Positions 15,661 through 24,200 of a stretch of 40,435 nt of DNA are shown one piece after another. The translations under genes were made by a program, and so were the position numbers. Location: assembly GCA_964455095.1 (NCBI GenBank), contig CAYVUV010000383.1, positions 1-40,435 of the forward strand, read 5' to 3'. Under the pieces are notes generated by a model, which worked only from the letters and a program-made list of their open reading frames with translations, made no database searches and was not told the DNA's origin. How positions within the stretch are numbered: the first letter of the stretch is position 1; each line of letters opens with the position of its first letter. This DNA is from CAYVUV01 sp964455095. GTDB lineage: Bacteria > Desulfobacterota > Binatia > HRBIN30 > CADEER01.

Positions 15661-16435
15661 CTACTGCGCGCTCGGCTGGTCGAGCAGGCGCGGGTCGAGC
15701 TTCTGCAGCGTCGGCAACCAGTAGGGGACGAGGGATCGATAGCGCGCGAAGCGCGGGCCGTAGAAGGCGAGATAGCGATGTTCCTTGAGCAACGCGCCGA
15801 GGACGCAATACAGCGTCCACCCGGTGGCGATGAGCAGATGGTCCGGGGTCCAGACCGGGCCGGTCCACAGCGTCAGCGAGAAGGCGAGGTAGATCGGTTG
15901 GGCGCATGTAGCGGAAGGTGCCGCGAGCCGGGAAGTCGCGGTACTGCGGCGCGCGCCCGCGCACCACCGCCGACCAGCCGAGGAAGCCGGTCTGCAGTGG
16001 CAGGCCGGCATCGGCCATCGCTTTGAGCAGGAAGAGCCAGGAGGCACCATAGGTGATCGACACGATGGCGCGCAGGGCGCCGTGCGGCTCCCACCACACC
16101 GTGCCCGATGGCGACCACGCGGCAAAGGTCAGCAGCAGCTGCAGCGAGGCGATCAACGCAAACGTCGTCGTGCGCAGCTCGCCACCGATCCCCGCCGGGG
16201 CGAGGTGTGCCAGCAGCGCCCGCCCGCGGGCGCTGAGCAGAAAGGAGTGCACGAGTGCGAACTGGGCGAGCAGGGCGAGATCGAACGCCCAGCCCGTCGC
16301 GCCGGTGAAGGGGCCGCGCCCGAGCGTCATTCCCGTGTAGAGGCTCGCCACCATCGCCGCGATGCCGAGGGCAAAGCCGAGGTGGCAGGCCACTCCGTAG
16401 GCCAGCGCGATCGAGCGCTGTCGTGTGTCGTACAT
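15661..16435 (-). pseudogene. ICMT/NnrU/MddA-like membrane methyltransferase, one-base frameshift
   Basis: From the ATG at 16435 (AGGGA-type site upstream, 5 bases after the preceding stop) the product has several transmembrane helices and reaches PQYRDFPARGTFRYMR, then goes out of frame. The conserved continuation QPIYLAFSLTLWTGPVWTPD, LLKEHRYLAFYGPRFARYRS is intact in another frame and ends at 15661. The switch falls at a GGG run (plus strand 15900-15902); removing one G restores a single ~257-aa protein with the Y-x-R-x-P-x-Y-L and E-x-x-x signature of isoprenylcysteine/phospholipid-type methyltransferases, related to NnrU and methanethiol S-methyltransferase MddA. Such enzymes use S-adenosylmethionine in the membrane; the substrate here is unknown. 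It may be a real pseudogene or a sequencing error in a homopolymer. Last gene of a probable four-gene operon. Confidence 0.75.
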
Positions 16436-16440
16436 GGTCC

Positions 16441-17100
16441 CTACTTTCCCTCCGGCGCGGCGTGGGGCCGCGCGCCTGTCTTGAGTCGATCGAGCGGGCC
16501 GAGCAGGGCGTCGAGCTCGGCGCCATCGCGCCCGAAGGAGTCGGCGGCGATCAGGTGCATGTTGCGCTGCACGTAGTCGCGCGCGGGTTCGAGGATGACG
16601 CGCGGCCGGCGCGCCGTCAGCCGCGGCATCTCGCCCGACTCGTCCATGTCGAACGTGCCGAGCGCCACGAGCGCGTGCCGGTCGTCGAGCACGAACTCGA
16701 TCAGCATCTTCTGCCGGCGGTCCGCTCGCTTCTCGTCCTTCGGCTGCTCGCTCCAGATGCGCTGCCGCTCGGCGTCCAGCGCGTCAGCATAGCGCACCGC
16801 GTCGGCGTTGCCGGCGTTTCCGGGCGGCCAGTTGGCGAGCTCCTTCTTGCGGATCTCGCCGACCACCTGGGACAGGACCTTGGTGTAGAGCAGCGTCTGC
16901 ACGACGTCGGCATCGCCGCGCCGCAGCAGGCGCACCTCGCCGACTTTGCGCGCCGCCGACGGCACCTCGACGCGCGCGATCAACCGATCGGCGCCGCCGT
17001 CGAGCAGCGGCGCCAGCGCCGGCGCCAGTGTGGGGCTCTGTCCGAGCACGGGCGCGGCACAGAGCCAAATGAGCGGGAGCAATCGGATCAGGGGGCGCAT
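16441..17100 (-). CDS. Secreted hypothetical protein in the oxidoreductase operon
   Basis: 219 aa. The signal peptide MRPLIRLLPLIWLCAAPVLG is cleaved before QS. The mature part is highly charged and mostly helical: VEVPSAARKVGEVRLLRRGD, YTKVLSQVVGEIRKKELANW, then a strand region MLIEFVLDDRHALVALGTFD and the end AADSFGRDGAELDALL. I see no cysteines in the mature chain, no metal motif and no recognised family. It lies 23 bases after the YceI stop and 5 bases before the methyltransferase start, so it is almost certainly co-transcribed. A periplasmic role linked to lipid or isoprenoid handling would fit the neighbours but is only inferred. Confidence 0.85.
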   Translation of the reverse strand: MRPLIRLLPLIWLCAAPVLGQSPTLAPALAPLLDGGADRLIARVEVPSAARKVGEVRLLRRGDADVVQTLLYTKVLSQVVGEIRKKELANWPPGNAGNADAVRYADALDAERQRIWSEQPKDEKRADRRQKMLIEFVLDDRHALVALGTFDMDESGEMPRLTARRPRVILEPARDYVQRNMHLIAADSFGRDGAELDALLGPLDRLKTGARPHAAPEGK

Positions 17101-17123
17101 GGGAGGGAGTCGGAGCGCCGCCG

Positions 17124-17732
17124 CTACGCGCGCCGGAGGCTGACGTGCACGGTGAGCTGCACGGCGTCACCGACGCGGATGAAGAGGAGACCCGGCGCCG
17201 CGAGGGCGAAGTCGGCGAGCGAGAGCGGGAACTGGACGTCGAAGTGCAGCTCGTTGTCGTCGACCTGGGTCCAATCGGTCACCGTGGCGCGGATCGGCCG
17301 CGACACGGAGCGGATGCTGAGGGCGAATGGCAGCTCGCCGCTGGCGCGCACGGCGTCGGGATCGATGTCGCGAAACGATGCGCGAATTACCGGAAAGGTC
17401 TCGGCGTCGAGCATCGCGCGCATGTTGTCGTCGCGCCGCGCGTTGCCGGTCTGCAGGGCGGCGACCGGCACTTCCACATCGGCTGCCCAATGGCCGCGGT
17501 CGTCCGGCGCCAGCGCGAAGGCGACCGGTGCGGCGGAGCCCTCGAAGTCGTGCAGCGTCGAGCTGGCGCTGAAGCGCACCGTGGCCGCGCCCTGAACCGA
17601 GACGGCCTGCGCCGCGGCCGCGAAGGCAGGCAGAGCGAGCAGTAAGGCTGGGAAGAGGCGTATCGATCGGCCGCCAGGGCGGCGAAAGGCCGGGAGGCCG
17701 AAAGGCACGGACGGCCGGGGAAGATCCGACAT
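17124..17732 (-). CDS. YceI family periplasmic lipid-binding protein
   Basis: 202 aa from the ATG at 17732; the signal peptide (about residues 20-42, RLFPALLLALPAFAAAAQA) is preceded by an unusually long basic N-region. The mature part follows the YceI lipocalin-like pattern: VRFSASSTLHDFEGSAAP, VEVPVAALQTGNARRDDNMR, MLDAETFPVIRASFRDI, LPFALSIRSVSRPIRATVTD, then FPLSLADFALAAPGLLFIRV and a closing VQLTVHVSL. In known members the barrel binds a polyprenyl or other long hydrophobic molecule. Its place 56 bases behind a CrtI/RetSat-like polyene oxidoreductase makes an isoprenoid or carotenoid-like ligand plausible. The ribosome binding site is weak. Family call firm. Confidence 0.92.
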   Translation of the reverse strand: MSDLPRPSVPFGLPAFRRPGGRSIRLFPALLLALPAFAAAAQAVSVQGAATVRFSASSTLHDFEGSAAPVAFALAPDDRGHWAADVEVPVAALQTGNARRDDNMRAMLDAETFPVIRASFRDIDPDAVRASGELPFALSIRSVSRPIRATVTDWTQVDDNELHFDVQFPLSLADFALAAPGLLFIRVGDAVQLTVHVSLRRA

Positions 17733-17788
17733 GCTGCGCTCTAGGACGTTCGGGCCCGGCCCTTCATTCAAACGACGCGGTGGCCAGG

Positions 17789-19417
17789 TCACGTGATGTG
17801 TCCTCGTTGCGGCTGCAGGTCCTCCGGCCACGCGGCGGGGGAGTCGGCCGGATAGATGCGCAGCGACTGCCCGGTCGCGGTCAGCAGGTCGTCGCGCGGG
17901 CAGCCGAGCGCAGCGGCAGCGGCGTTGAGGCCGGAGTTGGTGACCCCGTTGATCCCCGGCGCGATGGTGCTGGCGCCGCACTGGAAGAGGCCGTGGATGT
18001 GGGTCTCGACCGGAAAGCTGAACGGACCGAGGTTGCCCAACGTCTTCTCGGTGCCGTAGATGCCGCCGCGCGTCGCATGCAGAAAGTGCGCGTTGGTGAG
18101 CGGCGTGCCGAGGGCGCGGAACACCGTGTGCTGTCGCAGCTCGGGGACGAAGCATTCGACGGCGTCGAGGATGCGCTCGCTGAGGTCGGCTTTGAGCTGC
18201 GCGTAATCCGCACCGCGCTCCGCCGGCCGGCTCCCCTGCCAGCGCGCAAACGGCTCGATCGAGGCGATGGCCATCGCTTCGACCGTATGCAGCCCGTCGC
18301 TGCGCATCGAGGGGTCCTTCAGCGTCGTCGCGTTGAAGAACAGGCCGCAAATCTCTTCCCGGCCGGTGAGCTCGCGGCGCTCGGCGAGCTCGTAGGCGGC
18401 GTCGATGTCGGGCGTGCGGCTGAACCAGATATTGCCGGAGTCGACGCCGGCGGCGCGCAGATCCATGTCGACCGCCATGAACAAGCTGAGCGTCGACACC
18501 GAATAGTGCAGGCGCTCGATGCGATGGCGCAAACGCCAGCCGGCGTGTTCCGGTCCCACGAGCCGGCCCCAGGTCACCCCCGGGTCGGCATTCGACACGA
18601 CGAGGTCGGCGCGCAGCTCGCGCCCGTCGGCGAGTCGGACGCCCAGGGCGGTGGCGTTCTCGATCAGGATGCGATCCACCTCGGTGCCCAGTTTGATCTC
18701 TCCGCCATGGCGTTGGAGGTGCCGGATGAGGGTTTCGGGAATGGTGTGCCCGCCACCGCGCGGGTAGCAGCCGCCGTCGAAGTAGTAGCCCTGCAGGCCC
18801 GCGTGCAGCGCGGTCGGCGCCCGCGATGGCGCCATGCCGTGGTCGCCGGCTTGGATCGAGAGGATCGCCCGCAGTAGCGGATCGGCCGTGCAGCGGTCGA
18901 GGAAGTGGCTGAGCGGGCGCAGGCCGTGCAACAGGACGGTCGGCATGTGCACCGCCAACTTCGCCGCGTCGCCGAGCGTGTGGATGGGCGCGGCGTAGCC
19001 GAGCTCGTCGACCATTCGGCCGACGACGTCGAAGTAGTGATCGATGCCGTCGCTTTCGGCGGGAAAACGCTGCTTCAACTTGGCGGCGAAGCGCTCCTTG
19101 CCCTTGGGGATATCGAAGCGGTCGTTGCCGACGACGACGCGATCGTAGCCATCCGGATTGAGCTCGAAGAACACCAGATCGTTGGCGACCCCGAGCCCCT
19201 CGTAGATGCGGCGCAGCCCGCCGCCGGGGCCGAGCGCGCCGACATAGTGCACACCCGGGCTGAAGCGGAACCCCTTCAGCGTGAACGACTGACTGTAGCC
19301 GCCAGGGAGATAGTGCTGCTCGAGCACCGCCACGCGGCGCCCGGCGCGAGCCAGCGCCAGCGCCGCGGTGAGCCCGCCGCATCCCGAGCCGATGACGATC
19401 GCATCATAGTCGCGCAT
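17789..19417 (-). CDS. FAD-dependent CrtI/RetSat-like oxidoreductase
   Basis: 542 aa from the ATG at 19417; a GTG four codons upstream is possible. The N-terminal dinucleotide-binding motif is YDAIVIGSGCGGLTAALALA followed by the acidic strand end VAVLEQHYLPGG. Other family landmarks are RFSPGVHYVG, the CYPRGGGHTIPETLIRHLQR substrate-region segment, LVVSNADPGVTW, and the C-terminal FAD motif LFQCGASTIAPGINGVTNSG. These fit the phytoene desaturase/all-trans-retinol 13,14-reductase superfamily, which oxidises or saturates conjugated isoprenoid chains. It is the first gene of the run continuing with YceI, a secreted protein and the methyltransferase. No phytoene synthase or other carotenoid gene is in the window, so a carotenoid pathway is not shown. 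Substrate unknown. Confidence 0.92.
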   Translation of the reverse strand: MRDYDAIVIGSGCGGLTAALALARAGRRVAVLEQHYLPGGYSQSFTLKGFRFSPGVHYVGALGPGGGLRRIYEGLGVANDLVFFELNPDGYDRVVVGNDRFDIPKGKERFAAKLKQRFPAESDGIDHYFDVVGRMVDELGYAAPIHTLGDAAKLAVHMPTVLLHGLRPLSHFLDRCTADPLLRAILSIQAGDHGMAPSRAPTALHAGLQGYYFDGGCYPRGGGHTIPETLIRHLQRHGGEIKLGTEVDRILIENATALGVRLADGRELRADLVVSNADPGVTWGRLVGPEHAGWRLRHRIERLHYSVSTLSLFMAVDMDLRAAGVDSGNIWFSRTPDIDAAYELAERRELTGREEICGLFFNATTLKDPSMRSDGLHTVEAMAIASIEPFARWQGSRPAERGADYAQLKADLSERILDAVECFVPELRQHTVFRALGTPLTNAHFLHATRGGIYGTEKTLGNLGPFSFPVETHIHGLFQCGASTIAPGINGVTNSGLNAAAAALGCPRDDLLTATGQSLRIYPADSPAAWPEDLQPQRGHIT

Positions 19418-19636
19418 GGCGCACACCACTTTCCGCCGAGAGCCCTGGTCCGCAGCGCGGACGCTCCACCTGGTGGAGCATCCGGGCTGCCAAGCAATCG
19501 CCCACGGCGGTCACTGGCAAACGGGCGCCCGGATTCTCAGAACTGAGAACGGTGAGATGAGGATCGGGGTGACAAGCGTGCTTCGGTGGCTTTGCCCGGC
19601 AATTCGCGAAACGAGTTCCTCTCCCGGACTCCGGTT

Positions 19637-19740
19637 CCCCTCCTTTCCAAGGAGGGGCCAGGGGAGGTAGCTTTTAGAAGCGCTATCCAAGAGCGACCGA
19701 GCGACCTCCCCCTAACCCCTTCCTTGGAAAGGAGGGGGAG
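19637..19740. repeat. Palindromic element family B
   Basis: About 104 bases inside the 419-base gap 19418-19836. Left arm CCCCTCCTTTCCAAGGAGGG and the sequence after it are matched in inverse by the right arm (CCTCCCCCTAACCCC then TTCCTTGGAAAGGAGGGG). Each arm also contains its own small palindrome (CCTTTCCAAGG / CCTTGGAAAGG). This type of sequence is widespread as an interspersed repeat in bacteria. The rest of the gap contains promoter space for the two divergent genes, and 19581-19630 shows faint resemblance to family A (GGTGGCTTTGCCCGG, TTCCTCTCCCGGA). Confidence 0.8.
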
Positions 19741-19836
19741 ATGTCCGACGGAGGGAACCAGAAGGACCGCTCCAATTGCCGGCCAAAGCCTGGGTGCGGT
19801 TGACTCGGTGGCCTGCAGACCAGAAGTATATCGCCC

Positions 19837-20361
19837 ATGCTCCCGGCGCCGTACCGGATCCGTCAGGCCCGTCGCGAGGACTTTGGCGCCCTGCAGACCG
19901 TCGAGCGCGAGGCGGCGAAGTTGTTCGCCGAAGTCGGTCTGGGCGCGGCGACCCTGGGTGACGCCACCACGCTGGCGGACTTTGCCGAGTGTCACGCGGC
20001 GGGTTTGCTGTGGGTCGCCGTGGACGGGAACGATGTGCCGGTCGGTTTCGCCTACGTCGAGATCATCGAAGGACAACCGCACCTCGACGAGCTCGACGTC
20101 CACCCCGACCACGGGCGCCGCGGCATCGGCACGGCGCTGGTGCGCACGCTGATCGAGTGGGCCGGCGCGCGCGGGTACGCGTCAGTGACCCTGACGACCT
20201 TTCGCGACGTCCCGTGGAACATGCCCTTCTATGCCCGTCTGGGCTTTCGGGCGCAGGACGACAGGCCGTTGACGCCGGCACTGCGCCAGGTCGTCGATAG
20301 CGAGGCCCGGCGCGGGCTACCGCCGGATCTGCGGGTGGTGATGCGGCGCGACCTGGGCTGA
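19837..20361 (+). CDS. GNAT family N-acetyltransferase
   Basis: 174 aa, typical for a single GNAT domain. Motif A, which binds the acetyl-CoA pyrophosphate, is LDELDVHPDHGRRGIGTALV with the R/Q-x-x-G-x-G/A core RRGIGT. The N-terminus (YRIRQARREDFGALQTVERE) and the motif B region (VPWNMPFYARLGF) agree. It transfers an acetyl group from acetyl-CoA to an amine; the acceptor cannot be read. Cytoplasmic. There is no Shine-Dalgarno sequence before the ATG and a -10-like TATATC ends only four bases upstream, so the mRNA may be leaderless. Monocistronic, convergent with the collagen-like gene. Confidence 0.92.
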   Translation: MLPAPYRIRQARREDFGALQTVEREAAKLFAEVGLGAATLGDATTLADFAECHAAGLLWVAVDGNDVPVGFAYVEIIEGQPHLDELDVHPDHGRRGIGTALVRTLIEWAGARGYASVTLTTFRDVPWNMPFYARLGFRAQDDRPLTPALRQVVDSEARRGLPPDLRVVMRRDLG

Positions 20362-20448
20362 AAGCAGCGCAATCCAACGAGCGCATCCGCCTCGACTGGA
20401 GCATCGCGGTGTATTCCGCGAGCTCCAGCCCAGGCGATCGCGTCTGGT

Positions 20449-21174
20449 TCAGGGCGTCATGCAGATCGCGGTGCCGAGTGCCTGGATCGCACCGCTCGCC
20501 GCGTTCTGGTTCTTCACCGTGCAGGACCACTGCGTGTTCGTACCCGGGTCGGCAATGAATGACTGCACGAACTGCGGCGTGCTGGTCTGATTGGCGCAGG
20601 TGCCGCCGACGATGGTGCCCGAGCTGCAGATCGCGGTGCACGACGAGGACGCGCCGGCGCCGCTGTTCGACGGACCGGTACACGTGTCGTAGCTGAGCGA
20701 TGCCGACGACCCGGGTCCGCTCGGACCCTGCGGTCCGCTGGGGCCACCGGGACCACTCGGTCCCGCCGGTCCGGAGGGGCCGGCCGGTCCGGATGGGCCG
20801 ACGCTGCCTTCGCGCAACCCGGGCGTGCAGCCCTTGATGTAGGCGGAGCAGGTGTTGGCGCCGTCATCGGCGAGGAAGACCTCGCAGAGCTCGGGCGGTG
20901 TGATCTCCTCGGCGCTTCCGGGTGCGCCGAGGTGACAATTGCTCGCCTCACCGGCGGCGACGCAGGTGCCCGCGTCGGCGAAGGCGTTGGTTTCCTGTCC
21001 GGCGGCGCCGCCCCAGAGGACAGTACCGGTGATGCCGTCGGCGCTGACGCGGATCTCGCCTGTCTTCTTGAACAGCTTCGCCTTGCAGTTGCTGACCGCG
21101 TGCGCGGGGCTGGCGGCGAAGGCCGCGGCCAACACGGCCGCTATCGCAACGGACTCTCCAACTCTGCTGAGCAT
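20449..21174 (-). CDS. Secreted Cys-containing protein with collagen-like Gly-Pro-x segment
   Basis: 241 aa from the ATG at 21174, with a perfect GGAGGAG site; the frame is open 45 codons further into the preceding gene, where it is only shadow. Signal peptide to about residue 27 (cleaved after AHA). An N-terminal Cys-rich domain (SNCKAKLFKKTGEIRVSADG, TCVAAGEASNCHLG, CEVFLADDGANTC) resembles a common extracellular module of this lineage. Residues about 124-154 are ten collagen-type triplets (GPSGPAGPSGPAGPSGPGG and onward). A C-terminal domain with five further cysteines follows. Collagen-like stretches usually trimerise, so the protein is probably a short surface stalk with a trimeric head. 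It starts 32 bases after the 11-repeat protein's stop and is likely co-transcribed with it. Confidence 0.88.
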   Translation of the reverse strand: MLSRVGESVAIAAVLAAAFAASPAHAVSNCKAKLFKKTGEIRVSADGITGTVLWGGAAGQETNAFADAGTCVAAGEASNCHLGAPGSAEEITPPELCEVFLADDGANTCSAYIKGCTPGLREGSVGPSGPAGPSGPAGPSGPGGPSGPQGPSGPGSSASLSYDTCTGPSNSGAGASSSCTAICSSGTIVGGTCANQTSTPQFVQSFIADPGTNTQWSCTVKNQNAASGAIQALGTAICMTP

Positions 21175-21206
21175 CGAACCTCTCCTCCTCAATTGCTGAT
21201 TCTCTC

Positions 21207-24200
21207 TCACTGTGGCGCCTGACAGGTGTTGAAGCATTCCGCCTGACCCTCGTTGTTCGGCCCGCAGCCGCGGCAGCTGCCGTCCCAGAAGCAGGAGGCC
21301 ACGCCGCACTGGCCGACGTGGAAGGCCGCGAGGCAGGATGCCTCGGTCAGGAAGTTCTGACAGGCGCCCGTCTCCGGACCGCCGCCGAACAGGACACGCG
21401 AAGAATCCCCGTCACAACTCGCCGGCCCGGAAGCGCAGGTGTTGAGGCAGTCGCCATTCTGCTGGTGGTTCGGACCGCAGCCGTTACAGTCGCCGGTATC
21501 GCTGTCGTAGTAGCACGAGGCCGCGTTGTAAGCCTGGTCGAGGTGGTACGCCATCTGGCAGCCGGCCTGGTTGTTGTCGAACACGTGGCACGCGGAGCTG
21601 TTCGGGTAGCCGGCGAACAGCGTCCGAGTCGGATCTTGCGTACAGGCTGGCACCCCGTGTTGGCAAGTGTTGAGGCAGTCGCCTCCCGACTGACCGGGAC
21701 CGCAGCCGGTGCAATTGTCGCCGAAGGACTCGTAGAAGCACGACGCGATCCCGCCGTATTGGCCACGGTGGAAGGCTTTCAGGCACGAGACCGGGTCGCC
21801 GTCGAACTGCTGGCAGGCACCAGTTTGCGGGCCGCCGGCGAAGATGGTGCGCGTTGCGTCCTTCTGGCAGGTCGGCGGCCCGACCACGCAGGTGTTCTGG
21901 CATTCGCCGTTGCCGAAATTGTTCAGATCACACGGTTCGCAGTCGCCGGAAACGAAGTAGCACGACGTCGCGTGCCCGTAATCGTCGTACTGGAAGGCGG
22001 TCTCGCACGCCGCCTGGTTGCCGCTGAACAACTCGCAGGCAGTCGTCGGGCCTGGCCCACCGGTGAACACCGTGCGCGACGGATCGTTCTGACAGACCGG
22101 GCAGGTGTTGACGCACTCCCCAGCGTCCTGGTTGCTGGCGCCGCAGCCCCTGCACTCGTCGTCGTCGGTGTCGTAGTAGCAGGAGGAAACGAAGATGCCG
22201 GTGCCGTCGCTGCCGAGATGGTAGGCCTTCTCGCAGTTGACCTGATTGCCATCGAAGAAGTGGCAGGCGCTGTTCTGCGGACCACCGGCGAAGATCGTGC
22301 GGGTGACGTCACCCGGGCACGACGCGGGGTTGCAGGTATTCGTACATTCGCCACCGCTCTGGTTGCTCGGTCCGCAGCCGAGGCAGTCGCCGAAGGAGTA
22401 ATAACACGAGGCAATGCCCGACTGACCGCGGTGGAACGCCTGCTCGCACGACGTCTGATCGCCGTCGAACTGGTGGCAGGCCTGCGTGTTCGGCCCGCCG
22501 GCGTAGATCGTGCGGGTCGGATCCGCGCTGCAGCTCGGCGGTCCCTGTGTGCACGTGTTCTGACATTCGCCGCTGCTTTCGTTGCCCGGTCCGCAGCCGC
22601 GGCAGTCGACGCCGTCCATGTAACAAGACGCGACGCCGCCCTGGCCGATGTGGAAGGCGGTCTCGCAGGCCGCCGTGCCGGCGCTGAGGCCGAATTCCTG
22701 ACATGCCTGGGAGTTGGGCATGCCGGCGAACATCGTGCGCGACGGGTCCTGCGCGCAGGTGACCGGTCCCGCGACGCAGGTGTTGATGCATTCGTTGTTG
22801 AACTCGTTGTTCGGGCCGCAGCCCCTACACTCGTCGTTGGAGAAATCGTAGTAACACGAGGTCGTCTGATTGCCCGCCGAGCGGTGGAAAGCCTGTTGAC
22901 AGGTGGCGGCATCGCCGTCGAACTGATGGCAGGCGGCGGTCTCTGGCCCGCCGGCATCGATGGTCCGCGACGGATCGTTGGTGCACGTGACCGGCCCGGT
23001 GGCGCATGTGTTGCGACACAGGCCGTCGCTCAGATTGCTCGGCCCGCAGCCGAGGCATTCGTCGCTGCCGACATCGTAGTAACACGAGGTCGGGTGGCCG
23101 CATTGGTCCTTGTGGAAGGCCTGTTCGCACGCGGCTTGATTGCCGTCGAGCTCGTGACAGGCACTGGTCTGCGGGCCGCCGAGGAACACCGTGCGCGATG
23201 GGTCTTCGGCGCAGGCGGCGCAGGTGTTGACGCAGTTGCCGTCCGCCTGATTTTGCGGGCCGCAGCCGCGGCATTCGTCGGCGTCGCTGTCGTAGTAACA
23301 CGTGGCGACGCCGTATTGGCCGACGTGGAACGCCAGCTCGCAGTTCGCCGTCCCGGCGATGAGGCCGTAGTTCTGACAGGCGCCGCTCTGCGGCCCGCCG
23401 GCGAACATCGTACGCGTCGGATCGCCGATGCAGTCGACCGGGCGACAGCTGTTCATGCACAGCCCTTCCGCCTGGTTCGAAGGCCCGCAGCCGCGGCATT
23501 CGCCAGTGTCGGTGTCGTAGAAGCACGAGGCGACGCCGCCGCCGCCGAGGTGGAACGCCTGCTCGCACAGGACCTGATTGTCGTCGTACGCGTGGCACGC
23601 GCCGCTGCCGGGATCGCCCGCGTACAGCACGCGGCTCGGATCGGCGTCACAGGTCGGCAGTGGCAGACACGTGCAGTCGGCCTGACAGCGATCCGGGCAC
23701 GCGCCGTCGGCCGTGCCGTCGCACTGCTCGCCGCAACCGGCTTCGAGAACGTCGTTGCCGCACACCGGTCCGCCGCCGCACGCTCCGGCCCCATTGCAGA
23801 CGTCGTTGCCGGTGCAGGCGTTGCCGTCGGTGCAGGGGCTGCCGTTGGTCTCGAACGTGCACGCGGCCGAGCAGCAGTCGCCGTCGAGGTTGTTGCCGTC
23901 GTCACACTGCTCGCCGGCATCGACGGTGCCGTCGCCGCAGCTCAGGCAGGCGACTGGCGCTGGCACGTCCGTCTTCTTGAACGACCCTTTGCCGTTCGGC
24001 TTCACTTCGTTTTTGGAAGGGGTGCCGGTGAACGTCGCGCAGTAGCGCACGGACGCCGTGCCGACCGTCAGGCCGAGCGCCGGCGCGCCCGAGAACGGCG
24101 GCGACAGGTTTACGCTCGCGCCTTTGCAGACGATCTTGATCAGCTTGTCGTCCTTGATCTTGATCGTCTTGCAGGGATCGCCCGGCTGCCCCTTGTACTT

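Noticed and set aside
17733..19382. Upstream extension of the YceI frame
   Set aside because: Shadow of the FAD oxidoreductase; the YceI signal peptide begins after the ATG at 17732.
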